A DNA stretch of 64,000 bases from Chitinophaga filiformis (lineage in GTDB: Bacteria > Bacteroidota > Bacteroidia > Chitinophagales > Chitinophagaceae). A model generated the notes under the pieces. It did no database searches and was not told the DNA's origin. It saw only the letters and a list, made by a program, of their open reading frames with translations. This document shows positions 46,801 to 55,360 of this stretch, piece by piece; position 1 is the first letter of the stretch; every line of letters starts with the position of its first letter. The position numbers and the translations under genes are program-made. Where the stretch lies: positions 418,020 to 482,019 of the forward strand of contig NZ_FNBN01000006.1 of NCBI RefSeq assembly GCF_900102545.1, given 5' to 3'.

Positions 46801-47008
46801 ATTGTTAGCAATAAGGTCATCCCGCATCCGGCAGGCGATTCATGATGCACCTGTTGAAAGATGGGATGACCTTATGGGCAGTTATATTCACATGTTCCTT
46901 AACAGGATGTTGTTATCCAACCAAAGGAAACAGGAATTGGTTATTTATCATTTCCTGAATAAATATTACGAGTCCAGACTGGCGATGCAGAAGAAACAGC
47001 TTATTTAG
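43886..47008 (+). CDS. lanB: Full-length lanthipeptide dehydratase LanB
   Basis: A 1040-residue class I dehydratase. The N-terminal glutamylation domain (1 to about 740) starts with DFYLLRSPLLPVDFL and has the typical MSTRCTPYGLFAGCATG segment (near residues 90-110). The C-terminal SpaB_C elimination domain is about 765-1030 (WLYVKIYAGIN, WFFIRYTDPDDHIRVRFH, YAREIERYG). It glutamylates Ser/Thr of the precursor using Glu-tRNA, then eliminates to dehydro-residues. Both domains are fused here, unlike split LanBs. ATG 43886 or 43892 is the start. It is divergent from the precursor genes; its 3' end overlaps the convergent beta-lactamase gene by 8 bp. Confidence 0.94.
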   Translation: MTMITNKDFYLLRSPLLPVDFLTRFLQLPYATLADEIKQTFTAPYLAEAIYIASPELSNELRKWQQGLLKGEKDVNKLVLSLFRYLLRMSTRCTPYGLFAGCATGAFDKATAIHLEEFSKHRKYCRLDMNYVAELAEKIALIPEVQEQLHYFPNNSVYRTGDTYRYAAFTIKNKFRQYDLTAVNYSTYLEQVLEKATTGATIGELCAYLTGEEISPEEARDFILELIESQLLISELEPTITGEEFFHILVRRLKTLQQTEGIHDTLSAIQRLLGMPATGIDKYLQTHALVKQLLPDTNNKDLVQTDLFLATSTNTIGQQVITEIQEQVTALWKLPAPERTGDLQNFMKSFRERYEEQEIPLAIALDTETGIGYGAYTSHYSAYAPLLDDIVIKSNASPDTISWNNMRQFQLKRYMECLQQQQMEITLTDADIDSLSTADAKPIPDSFYVMGSIVSESAEAVDNGDYLFDFSSCGGPSAANLLGRFCHGDDLLKEKVQECLAEEAQQHPDVIYAEIIHLPEARTGNILLRPQLRDYEIVYLGHGSVASDHQLPVTDLMVRIENNMVVLRSRKFNKRVIPRLSTAHNFSTGSLPMYKFLCDLQFQQLHSATGWQWNLPMEAPFLPRVRYKKFILQKCTWTLHQKDYPLLVKQAGVQEHFRLFQDIRQSLRLPRYLSIAEGDNELFIDLDNECCVHLLVSTLLKKEQITLQEILQTPEQCWITGPGGRFTNELIIPFKSGTEKLTKALVPATVSTLPQRHFAPGSEWLYVKIYAGINTTEKVLKTVIKPLVEDLSEKGIIDQWFFIRYTDPDDHIRVRFHHATDKHFWQTVLSELYRIISQEIDPGLIHKIQTDTYAREIERYGASTMEWSERLFCYDSEAVIGCIDLLEGEEGENYRWLLAVRGVEMLLQDFGYSLQGKSAFLKRLQYHFFQEFGGGQALQTQLNSSYRKYMRQISSFLDPDQDGNNEIEDAIALLAIRSSRIRQAIHDAPVERWDDLMGSYIHMFLNRMLLSNQRKQELVIYHFLNKYYESRLAMQKKQLI

Positions 47009-47891
47009 CATTGTCCCAGAATAAGCGCGTCAGCTGTGCAATGACGCCTTCCCGCGTGGCTGTATCAGCCCTGGTATCACTGACGAAGACAGCGATAGCA
47101 TAGTGCTTCCCGTTAGGTAAGGTTACGATACCTACGTCATTGGTAGCAGCGGTAAGGCCGGCTGCATTGGTATCGGAAGTACCTGTTTTATGTGCTACCA
47201 CAGCGTTTTCAGGGAGTAGCCCTTTCATTCTTTTAGGACCTGTGGTAGTCTCTGTCATGAGCTTCAGGAGAAATTCATTACTGGCTTTCGACAGATACTT
47301 ACCGGTATGCACTCCTTTCAATAACTGTAACATGGCTATTGGTGACGACCAGTTGGTATATTGTACTTCCCATGCTTTTGATGCCTGCTCTTCCGTTGCC
47401 TTAATGGCAATATTGTCTATACCAAGGCTATGAATATACTTATCCACATAGGCCGTACCTCCTACGAGGCGGAATAACAGATCACAGCCGCTATTATCAC
47501 TCTGGGATACTGTATATGCCAGGATATCGCTCAGCTTCATATCAGTACCTTCCGGGAATTTCTCACGGATAGGGCTCCACATACCAGGCAGCAAATCTTC
47601 TTTACGAATATGGATGACCTGGTTGAGGGCAAGTTTGCCCTTATCTACCTGATCGAGTACAGCGATGGCCAATGGCAGTTTGAAGACACTCTGCATAGGA
47701 AAATGGTCCTTCCCATTGAGGGTAATGGTATCTCCATCTTCCAGCGACATCATTGCCATTCCCACATGCCCATGGACGGTCAGTGCTATGTCGTGGATCT
47801 TTTTTCTGTCGGCGTGTTTTTGTGCGGTGCTTTGAAGAGTAAACAGTAAAAAAGGCAGTACTACACTGCCGGATAAAATACGATTCTTCAT
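47001..47891 (-). CDS. Class A beta-lactamase
   Basis: A 296-residue serine beta-lactamase with a signal peptide ending near STAQK. All motifs are present: SVFK (Ser70-xx-Lys73 equivalent), SDN in VSQSDNSGCD, the omega-loop Glu in ATEEQ and KTGTSD. The omega-loop sequence fits the Bacteroidota-type class A branch (PER/VEB/CblA-like, subclass A2). It hydrolyses beta-lactams in the periplasm. It starts 15 bp after the NRPS gene on the same strand, so it is likely cotranscribed with it, which raises the question of self-protection. Confidence 0.93.
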   Translation of the reverse strand: MKNRILSGSVVLPFLLFTLQSTAQKHADRKKIHDIALTVHGHVGMAMMSLEDGDTITLNGKDHFPMQSVFKLPLAIAVLDQVDKGKLALNQVIHIRKEDLLPGMWSPIREKFPEGTDMKLSDILAYTVSQSDNSGCDLLFRLVGGTAYVDKYIHSLGIDNIAIKATEEQASKAWEVQYTNWSSPIAMLQLLKGVHTGKYLSKASNEFLLKLMTETTTGPKRMKGLLPENAVVAHKTGTSDTNAAGLTAATNDVGIVTLPNGKHYAIAVFVSDTRADTATREGVIAQLTRLFWDNAK

Positions 47892-47906
47892 TTGGGTTAT
47901 TGTGCT

Positions 47907-50546
47907 TTATGTATCGGCATCCGGTTTCATGCGCTTGTCGAGCAATCGCTGCAGCAAGATAGCAAAATCTTTATCATTGGGAGGCATCAGAAATGTCTTA
48001 TGATTTCCCTGTACGTTATGCACCTCGAGGCCTTTCAGGGCATACGGTTTCCATCCCAGATAAATAGGATCATCGAGGAAATATAACCGTGTATCTACCC
48101 GGAACAGATCAATTAAACAGGCATTGGAAGGTTGCATATGGTACTTGCGATAGGCCGCTTCATATTTTGCATTGATCTTGTCTTCTGCACTATCAATAGC
48201 TGGAGGGGGTTGTAGTCCCATATATACAGCGAACTCATTATACTTACGCTTGAAAAAATCTTGTTGATAACGGATGGTTTCCATTGGTTGCCGCATCAGT
48301 GAACCGGTTACAAACAATAATTTGGGGAACTGCCGTTTTACCTTCCTGATATACCTGGGCAATCCCGTTTCAAAATGGCCCCGGTTATAAGCATAGGTGT
48401 CAAACATCGCCAGCATTTTCACCTGCTTGCCCATGGCCTGTAGTTGCCTGGCCATTTCAAAAGCGACAATGCCCCCGTATGAATAACCGGCCAGGGCATA
48501 TGTATCGCCAAAGTCTTTTTCCAGCAATGCGGCAATATACTCGGCGGCCATATCCTCAAGCGTCTCAAATGGCTCGTCTACCCCGTTCAGTCCTTTGGAC
48601 TGAAAGCCATATACCGGCTGGTCAGGGTCTACGTTACGGGCAATGTTGTTGAACAGGAGCACGTTCATGTCGAGCCCGTTCACAATGAAGATCGGTGGTT
48701 TGTTACCTGTAGGTTTTACAGGTACTAACAGGTCCCAGGAAATAGACAGCTCATCAAGTTCCAGTTGCTTTGCCAGCTTTTCCACCGTGTTGGCTGTAAA
48801 CAATCCAGCCAGCGGCAGGCGTTTACCGGTTTCCCTTTCCAGCCGGGCCATGATCTGCATGGCAACTATAGAGGTACCTCCGAGTTCAAAGAAATCATCT
48901 CTGATACCTACCTGGTCTATCTCTAAGAGATCGCTCCATATATCAGCGATCAGCTGTTCCTGTTCTGTCCGGGGAGCGATATATACTCTGTTCGCCTTTT
49001 CCATTTCCTGCCTGATAGCTTCGAGGGCATTCCTGTCTACTTTCCCATTAGGGGAAAGAGGAAAGCCCGGCAGGGTTACGAAGTTGCTGGGGATCATATA
49101 CTCCGGCAGGGTTGTTCTTAATACCTTCTGCCATTCAGCAAATTTGGCTCTATTACCGTTTTCCAGTACCACATAGGCTACCAGACGTTCGTCTTTAGGT
49201 AAGACTACGACGTCTTTTATTCCTTTTTGTTTACTGAGCGCATGTTCGATCTCTCCCAGTTCAATCCGGTATCCCCTGATCTTTACCTGGTGGTCTATTC
49301 GACCCAGGCACTGGATCTCTCCTCCATTAACGATCCGGCCGAGGTCACCCGTTTTATACATCCGTGCACCCGGCATATCGGAGAACGGATCATCCATAAA
49401 GAGTTGTGCAGTTAATTCCGGTCTGTTGAGGTAGCCCTTTCCCACTCCTACTCCTCCCATAAAAATCTCGCCTACCGTACCATCAGGTACCGGTCTTAAC
49501 TGGCTATCCAGAATATAAACGTACATATTCCCTATAGGGCGCCCAACGGTAATGATCTCATCATCGGCATGTATCCGCTTGAATGTTGCCCATACGGTGG
49601 TTTCTGTAGGGCCATACATATTCCATAAAGAGTCGCATTTCTCCAGGAGTCTTTCCGCCAGCTTCTTTGATAATGCTTCTCCGCCGATTAAAACTTTTAT
49701 CGGCAGTCTCTCATCCCATGATTCCAGCATCATCCTCCAGGTAGCCGGTGTAGCCTGCATGACTGTCACCCGCTGTGTTTTGACAATCTCCATCAGTAAG
49801 CGCGTGTCCTTTGAGGTCTGTGCATCAGTCAGTATGATCTCTGCCCCTGTGATCAACGGGAGATATAATTCAAGACCTGAAATATCAAAGGAAATAGTAG
49901 TAAGGGCAAGTACCCGGTCATTTTTATCCAGGCCAGGTTTCCGTTGCATTTCTACCAGGAAGTTCACTAATCCCCGCTGGGTAATCTGTGCGCCCTTGGG
50001 CTTTCCTGTTGAGCCGGAAGTGTATAACACATACACGAGGCTATCCATATCGACGCTTATCTCGGGGGCTGTAATGAGATACTGTGATACCTGTCTGATG
50101 AGGTCCTGTATCAGGATCATTCTACCCTTATATTGAAACCTGCTGCCGTATTTTTCTTCCGTAATCAGAAAACCGGCCCCGGTATCTTCCAGCATGAATT
50201 CAATTCGAGCCTGAGGATATTCAGGATCCAGAGGTACATAGGCGGCTCCCGATTTAATAATCGCCAGCATGACAACGACCATTTCAGGAGAACGGTCTAC
50301 TGCAAGCCCAACGATGCATCCTTGTTTGATCCCGTATTCGGCCAGCAGCCTGGTAAATTGATTAACGGAATTATTTAATTTATGATAAGTTAATACGTGA
50401 TCCCTGAAGCGTAAAGCTATCTTATCGGGGTACAATAACGCTTTTTCATGGATGAGTTCTGGTAAAGAACATAACTCCAGTGGATTTGAATTGCGATGGT
50501 AATCCGATATGAGTATGGGATCAATTTTCTCTTGTCTATCCCACAT
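47907..50546 (-). CDS. Single-module NRPS, A-PCP-TE without condensation domain
   Basis: An 879-residue synthetase. The adenylation domain (about 25-510) has YTSGSTGKPKG (175-185), FDISGLEL (220-227), NMYGPTETTVW (309-319), MYKTGDLGR and NGKVDR with the final Lys. The pocket residues read by eye are D-I-L-Q-L-G-M-V-W, close to the published glycine code. PCP follows with Ser559 in LGGTSIV, then a type I thioesterase (615-879) with GYSYGG (Ser689). There is no C domain, so it cannot form a peptide bond alone. It could release a single amino acid or dimer, or serve a partner elsewhere. Start is ATG 50546. The beta-lactamase gene lies 15 bp downstream. Confidence 0.9.
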   Translation of the reverse strand: MWDRQEKIDPILISDYHRNSNPLELCSLPELIHEKALLYPDKIALRFRDHVLTYHKLNNSVNQFTRLLAEYGIKQGCIVGLAVDRSPEMVVVMLAIIKSGAAYVPLDPEYPQARIEFMLEDTGAGFLITEEKYGSRFQYKGRMILIQDLIRQVSQYLITAPEISVDMDSLVYVLYTSGSTGKPKGAQITQRGLVNFLVEMQRKPGLDKNDRVLALTTISFDISGLELYLPLITGAEIILTDAQTSKDTRLLMEIVKTQRVTVMQATPATWRMMLESWDERLPIKVLIGGEALSKKLAERLLEKCDSLWNMYGPTETTVWATFKRIHADDEIITVGRPIGNMYVYILDSQLRPVPDGTVGEIFMGGVGVGKGYLNRPELTAQLFMDDPFSDMPGARMYKTGDLGRIVNGGEIQCLGRIDHQVKIRGYRIELGEIEHALSKQKGIKDVVVLPKDERLVAYVVLENGNRAKFAEWQKVLRTTLPEYMIPSNFVTLPGFPLSPNGKVDRNALEAIRQEMEKANRVYIAPRTEQEQLIADIWSDLLEIDQVGIRDDFFELGGTSIVAMQIMARLERETGKRLPLAGLFTANTVEKLAKQLELDELSISWDLLVPVKPTGNKPPIFIVNGLDMNVLLFNNIARNVDPDQPVYGFQSKGLNGVDEPFETLEDMAAEYIAALLEKDFGDTYALAGYSYGGIVAFEMARQLQAMGKQVKMLAMFDTYAYNRGHFETGLPRYIRKVKRQFPKLLFVTGSLMRQPMETIRYQQDFFKRKYNEFAVYMGLQPPPAIDSAEDKINAKYEAAYRKYHMQPSNACLIDLFRVDTRLYFLDDPIYLGWKPYALKGLEVHNVQGNHKTFLMPPNDKDFAILLQRLLDKRMKPDADT

Positions 50547-50895
50547 AGGCCTTCAGATATAGTAGTACTGATTATATTCTTCAAACAAGGAAAAACAGAA
50601 TTTGGTTCAATATGTAGAAAAAACATATCTCTATCCTATACTGTTGCAATTAGTACTGTCCAGGATGCTATATATATTCCCACCAAACCTGAGTAATTAA
50701 AACAAATATACTAAAACCCGATAGCAGAATGAACGCAACAACGTTACAGGGTCATTGAAAAACAATTACCGGTTGCTTCCGCTCATAATAGTTAAGTCAG
50801 ATTCAATAAAGTAAATTAAATTGCCTGCTGTAGCATCATCTTAAATAGATTTTTTTTAATAACTGCTGAAATCATCAGCTATTTAAACATACCCA
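50547..50895. other. AT-rich intergenic region between NRPS and methyltransferase genes
   Basis: 349 bp without a supported gene. On the minus strand TATATTTG at 50703-50710 fits the -7 consensus for the NRPS gene, but the matching -33 element is weak (TTG at a spacing of 25). A small GCTGA/TCAGC hairpin lies near 50866-50880. Nothing else is recognised. Confidence 0.35.
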
Positions 50896-51720
50896 ATGTT
50901 TCCCCCGAAACCATCTATTACATGTAAAATCTGTAACACAGCAGCCATGCACTATCCCCTCAATATAAAGGGAAGCGACATTTTTTATTGTAAAAGCTGT
51001 GCTGTCTTTTTAAGAGCCGCAAGCTATTCTGATATAGAATTACATCTGGATGGCCGGGGATATACCAATTTGAAAAATGAAGAACTGCTAAGGCAAAAAC
51101 GAAATCATTTCTTTGACTATATTTTGACTACCACAAGTAAATATACTACTATTGTTACTGCCTGGCTTGACTTTGGCTGTGCCTATGGACATTTACTCCA
51201 AAAGCTCCATTCCCGTGGTGTACAGGCATATGGAGTGGAGATAAACAAAAAGTTATACGATTATTGCAATAGTCAGGGGTTACAGGTGTTTACAGCAATG
51301 GAAACGCTACCATGTAACCTGTACTTTGACGTAATAAGCGCTATTGACTCTTTCTATTATGACCCTGAACCTATCAAAACCGTTACATCCTTTCATCGTC
51401 ATCTTACCGACAATGGAATATTGATCCTGCGTATTACGAATCTTAACTGGTTGATGAAATGTCAAAAGCTGTTTGGAATAAAATTACCTTATAGTGGAAT
51501 GGGGGACGCTTTTATAGGTTACAGCAAAAAGGCTATTGAGAGAGTATTGGAAACAGGGGGATTTAAGATTGTTAAGTATCAATATGCAGAAAAGGGAAAA
51601 AAACAGTCCCTGTTTCACAATCTATTTTATAAAGTTACGTATATCCTTTCTATGTTAAGTTTCTATAAATGGCCCGTTACTCCAGGTATCATCATTATTG
51701 CCCGGAAAGTCACTAAATAA
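50896..51720 (+). CDS. SAM-dependent methyltransferase with N-terminal zinc ribbon
   Basis: A 274-residue protein. Residues 10-35 hold a four-Cys zinc ribbon (CKIC and CKSC). A class I methyltransferase follows: motif I WLDFGCAYGHLL, acidic VEINKKL, and DNGILILRITN. The layout matches methyltransferases that act on sugars or small metabolites. It stands alone on the plus strand and converges with the deacetylase-like gene, leaving only 4 bp between stops. The gene is visibly more AT-rich than its surroundings. The substrate is unknown. Confidence 0.85.
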   Translation: MFPPKPSITCKICNTAAMHYPLNIKGSDIFYCKSCAVFLRAASYSDIELHLDGRGYTNLKNEELLRQKRNHFFDYILTTTSKYTTIVTAWLDFGCAYGHLLQKLHSRGVQAYGVEINKKLYDYCNSQGLQVFTAMETLPCNLYFDVISAIDSFYYDPEPIKTVTSFHRHLTDNGILILRITNLNWLMKCQKLFGIKLPYSGMGDAFIGYSKKAIERVLETGGFKIVKYQYAEKGKKQSLFHNLFYKVTYILSMLSFYKWPVTPGIIIIARKVTK

Positions 51721-51724
51721 TGGC

Positions 51725-52465
51725 TCAATCTGCATGATACAGTTCATACTCACGTTTGCCTTTCTTAATGTTTGACCAGGCTTGCCGGAGATCCTTCACT
51801 GACTGATACATTGACTGCATTAGATTATCCCGCCATCTGTGTGAATGGAGTAAGACATGCAATCCCTGATCAAGCCGTGTTTCCTGTATCTGGTTATACA
51901 TATTGAGGATACGGACGAACGTGTCTCTCGCATGCACCATATTGAACTTGCGCGTCAGGAAATAGGCTTCTCCTAGTAAGTTTGTCTCCTTTATCAGTTC
52001 GGGATACTCCTGTAACAATTCATTGTTGAGCAGATAGCCATTTTTGGGGAGGAAAAGCTCCGAGTGTCCACAGGCGCTTTTAATGTCTATTCCGATTTTC
52101 CTGAACAGGTTCACTTCCCTGATAAACAGTTTTCTCGCTTCAGGAAAATTTCCATGACAGCGATCCAGGCATTCATAATGGAATCCCACTTCATGGTTTA
52201 GCGATTGTATCTCTCTCATTATAGATGGGACAAAAACATTACGCCTTGTGTGAAAGTAAAAAGTAGCCGGGAAATCAATATCATGTAATTTATGGGCGAA
52301 CTTCAGGGCTATTTCCGGAGAATTCTCGACATCGAAGCGTAAAAGGAGAATATTTCCTTTTTCCTCGAGATTGTACAGTTCCGAAATCTTATATACTTTT
52401 CTTTTAGTGCGCTGAGCTGCCAGGACGTTAAGCACGTCGGCGAAGTTGTAAGGATTTAAAGCCAT
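51725..52465 (-). CDS. Polysaccharide-deacetylase-like protein
   Basis: A 246-residue protein with a NodB-like layout: RFDVENSP (Asp45) at the first strand, ATFYFHTRRN, HEVGFHYECLDRCHGNFPEARK, and LLHSHRWRDN near the C-terminus. The His/Asp positions resemble those of metal-dependent carbohydrate deacetylases, but the exact zinc triad of family CE4 is not all visible, so the reaction is uncertain. There is no signal peptide, so it is cytoplasmic. It is 13 bp downstream of the radical SAM gene and probably cotranscribed with it. Confidence 0.7.
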   Translation of the reverse strand: MALNPYNFADVLNVLAAQRTKRKVYKISELYNLEEKGNILLLRFDVENSPEIALKFAHKLHDIDFPATFYFHTRRNVFVPSIMREIQSLNHEVGFHYECLDRCHGNFPEARKLFIREVNLFRKIGIDIKSACGHSELFLPKNGYLLNNELLQEYPELIKETNLLGEAYFLTRKFNMVHARDTFVRILNMYNQIQETRLDQGLHVLLHSHRWRDNLMQSMYQSVKDLRQAWSNIKKGKREYELYHAD

Positions 52466-52478
52466 GGTGATAGAATTT

Positions 52479-53603
52479 TTATTTTAAGATCTCTTTAGTG
52501 TATTTATTCGCATATTTATAATTGTTCACAACGGTGGTATCATAGACCATGGGGCAGCCATGGCAGAAAGAATGCTCGCCGCATTGTTTCGCCTGCCGGG
52601 AGTTTGACACTACCTTTCTTATTTCCTGGTAGGGCGCACCATTCCATACTTCTGATAAGCTGGAGTTAAAGATGTTTCCAAGGGAAGGAGATTTTAACTT
52701 TTTCTCTTTGTGATATTGTTCACCAAGCCTGTAAGTGCAGCAAGGGATAACATCACCGTTGTATTTGATGACCGTACCCATATAAGGCCAATGGCACCTG
52801 GGGATAACCTTATTTTTTTTAGGCCCCTTAACATCAAAGGTACCTGGGTCGTAATCAGTATAGTTATGCAGGCTTCCCCAAAAAGTAGTAAATTGATCTA
52901 CTCCCATCTCAGTAAACAAAGTACGGGCTGTTTCTATATCATGAATGTTATGCTGATACTTAATATATTGCACTTCAACCTTGGGATACAAAAGCTGCAT
53001 CTCTTGTTTCATTTTGCAAATACGGTTCAGATTATCGATCACAACATTAATTCTTCCTCCCACCCTTGTAATTTCATAATCCTCCTGTTTTAGTCCGTCA
53101 ATGCAAATTGTGAGATGTGTCAGGCCGCTTAATACCAACTCTTTTATTTTCTCATCGCTAAGATTAAAGGAAAAATTAGAGCTTATATGAGTATTTAATT
53201 TCGCCTTGCTTGCAATAGCGCACATTTGAGCAAGATCCGGATGAATAAGCGGATCTCCCAAATAGTACAACGACACCAATGTTGTTTTGCCCTTAATTTC
53301 ATTTATAATTCTGCTGAATTGGGCAACATCCATTTTCTGATTAGCGGTAAAGCTTTGCTGTTGTATGTCTGTATTGGAAGTAGATTTGGCATGTACACAT
53401 ACCGTACAGGATAAGTTACAAAGAGGCGAAATATCAATTTTAACGATGATGGGCTTTGCATGTACCTTGCTTTGTCTGGTGAGAAAGGCCATAATTGCTC
53501 CGGCGCTGTTTAACGCTTTGGTAATTGAGAGGTTATCTACAAATCGGCCTAGCCGTCTTTTCAGTAACTTTTTGTAGTTAATTTTTCGTGCTTCGGATTT
53601 CAT
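52479..53603 (-). CDS. Radical SAM protein with SPASM domain
   Basis: A 374-residue iron-sulfur enzyme. The radical SAM cluster motif is C62-x3-C66-x2-C69 (PLCNLSCTVC), then YYLGDPLIHP and CIDGLKQEDYE. The C-terminal SPASM region (CHWPYMGTVIKYNGDVIPCC and CGEHSFCHGCP) binds one or two more clusters. The reaction is unknown; members modify peptides, sugars or proteins. It heads a two-gene unit with the deacetylase-like gene in an AT-rich stretch. There is no obvious precursor peptide next to it, which argues mildly against a RiPP role. Confidence 0.88.
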   Translation of the reverse strand: MKSEARKINYKKLLKRRLGRFVDNLSITKALNSAGAIMAFLTRQSKVHAKPIIVKIDISPLCNLSCTVCVHAKSTSNTDIQQQSFTANQKMDVAQFSRIINEIKGKTTLVSLYYLGDPLIHPDLAQMCAIASKAKLNTHISSNFSFNLSDEKIKELVLSGLTHLTICIDGLKQEDYEITRVGGRINVVIDNLNRICKMKQEMQLLYPKVEVQYIKYQHNIHDIETARTLFTEMGVDQFTTFWGSLHNYTDYDPGTFDVKGPKKNKVIPRCHWPYMGTVIKYNGDVIPCCTYRLGEQYHKEKKLKSPSLGNIFNSSLSEVWNGAPYQEIRKVVSNSRQAKQCGEHSFCHGCPMVYDTTVVNNYKYANKYTKEILK

Positions 53604-53879
53604 GTTTGGGGTGGTTTTGTATCTAAAATGGAATTTGAGTAATTGAACTTACAATTTTGTCACGAAAAAAAAAATATTTCATTAGCGCATATCGAATATT
53701 TGTCCTTATAATACAAACGCTTATGAAAACAGATAACTGGATAATATTAGAACAATTACTAGATTGTAAATATTCTTAATGACATTTACTGAATGATGAT
53801 TAACAAAAAATTGGTTACCTGATTTCGCGTTTCATTAGAGAATTTTCATTTGGAATTCATGGCTACAGACTCAGAGGAT

Positions 53880-55265
53880 CTACTTCCCAATACAGAACTT
53901 ACTGAAGATAAAATCCAGCTGGTCTTCATTTGTGATCTGCCCGGTGATCTCACCCAGGTAATGCAGGCATCTCCTGATATCAAGTGCCAACAGATCTCCC
54001 GGGAGCTGATTATCCAGTCCGGCCCTTACATCCTGCAGGGCATTCAATACTTCCTGTAAAGCCGCATAATGACGTGCATTTGTTACAATGGTATCTTCAG
54101 TGTTGATATCGCCACTCATTACTTTCTGTACCAGACGGTCCTTCAATTCCTGGATATGTTCATGTTGTCTGGCAGAAATAAACAAAATGCCATCTATCCC
54201 CCCGAATTTTCTCTCCGCAGCTGGCAGCCCTATAATATCAGTCTTATTACCAATCAGGAGGTAATTGACGTCTTCCTGTTCAAATAACGCTACCTGAGCC
54301 TGGAGGTCGGCCATTGAGGTTTCATTTACATCAAACAGGTATAATACCACTCCCGCCTCCCGGATTTTCTCCATTGTCTTCTGCACACCGATGCTTTCAA
54401 TAACATCTGCACTTTCACGAATGCCGGCTGTATCGATAAGACGAAAGAGGACTCCCTGTATGTTTAAGACCTCCTCTATGGTATCGCGTGTAGTACCAGC
54501 AATATCACTGACGATGGCCCTGTTTTCATTCAGGAGGGTATTGAGCAGGGTAGACTTGCCTGCATTGGGCTTGCCTACAATAGCGGTATTTACACCGTTT
54601 TTGATCACGTTTCCCATGCGGAAAGAATCTACCAGGTGCTTTACTACTTCCGTCGCTTCACTGATCAGACGGTATAACTGCGTGCGGTCAGCGAATTCAA
54701 CATCTTCCTGGCTAAAGTCCAGTTCCAGTTCAATCAGTGCGGAGAAGCTGATTAGTTGTTCCCGGAGAGCGTATAACTCCTTCGAAAAACCACCTCTCAT
54801 CTGCTGCATGGCAGTCTGATGACTGGCGGCGGAGTTGCTGGCAATAAGGTCGGCGACTGACTCTGCCTGGGTAAGGTCGAGTTTACCGTTGAGGAATGCC
54901 CGCATGGTATATTCCCCAGGCTTGGCCATTCTGGCGCCTGTGTGAATACAGGCATCAATGATCTGCTGTTGGATATAGGGAGATCCATGACAGGATATTT
55001 CGACAATGTCTTCCCCGGTATAGGAACGGGGAGCTTTATAAAGGCTTACTACCACCTCATCGATGGTACGGCCGTTTTCAACAATAGCCCCGAAATGAAG
55101 TGTGTGGCCGGGCTGCTGATGCAGGTCTTTTGCAGGGAACAATTTATTACAGATGTCGATGGCTTTCGTTCCATTCAGGCGGATCACCGCAATCGCTCCT
55201 ATTCCTGGCGCCGTAGCCAACGCTACGATAGTATCATCGTATCCTGTAAGATTATTCCCAAGCAT
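53880..55265 (-). CDS. mnmE: tRNA uridine-34 modification GTPase MnmE
   Basis: A 461-residue housekeeping GTPase that works with MnmG to add the cmnm5 group to U34 of certain tRNAs. The N-terminal tetrahydrofolate-binding domain starts DTIVALATAPGIGAIAVIR. The G domain shows GKPNAGKSTLLN, DIAGTTRDT, DTAGIRE and GNKTDI. The C-terminus ends in the invariant CIGK, with the catalytic Cys. The frame runs up to 55346, but ATG 55265 gives the normal N-terminus. It lies just downstream of the tonB terminator, so it needs its own promoter or read-through. Confidence 0.97.
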   Translation of the reverse strand: MLGNNLTGYDDTIVALATAPGIGAIAVIRLNGTKAIDICNKLFPAKDLHQQPGHTLHFGAIVENGRTIDEVVVSLYKAPRSYTGEDIVEISCHGSPYIQQQIIDACIHTGARMAKPGEYTMRAFLNGKLDLTQAESVADLIASNSAASHQTAMQQMRGGFSKELYALREQLISFSALIELELDFSQEDVEFADRTQLYRLISEATEVVKHLVDSFRMGNVIKNGVNTAIVGKPNAGKSTLLNTLLNENRAIVSDIAGTTRDTIEEVLNIQGVLFRLIDTAGIRESADVIESIGVQKTMEKIREAGVVLYLFDVNETSMADLQAQVALFEQEDVNYLLIGNKTDIIGLPAAERKFGGIDGILFISARQHEHIQELKDRLVQKVMSGDINTEDTIVTNARHYAALQEVLNALQDVRAGLDNQLPGDLLALDIRRCLHYLGEITGQITNEDQLDFIFSKFCIGK

Positions 55266-55303
55266 AACATTCAAATTCAGGCAGCAATATACCAATAAAT
55301 AAA

Positions 55304-55338
55304 AAATCCCAGTCCCGGGGATACCGGTACTGGGATTT
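55304..55338 (-). terminator. Rho-independent terminator of the tonB operon
   Basis: Stem AAATCCCAGT/ACTGGGATTT (10 bp) with an inner CCGG pairing, followed on the minus strand by TTTTTTATTTATT. It lies 22 bp after the tonB stop and just before mnmE. Confidence 0.85.
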
Positions 55339-55360
55339 AAGATCAATATCCTTAGATCTG

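Noticed and set aside
53723..53779. An 18-codon ORF between the radical SAM and mnmE genes
   Set aside because: Very short, in AT-rich sequence, with no promoter at the right distance.
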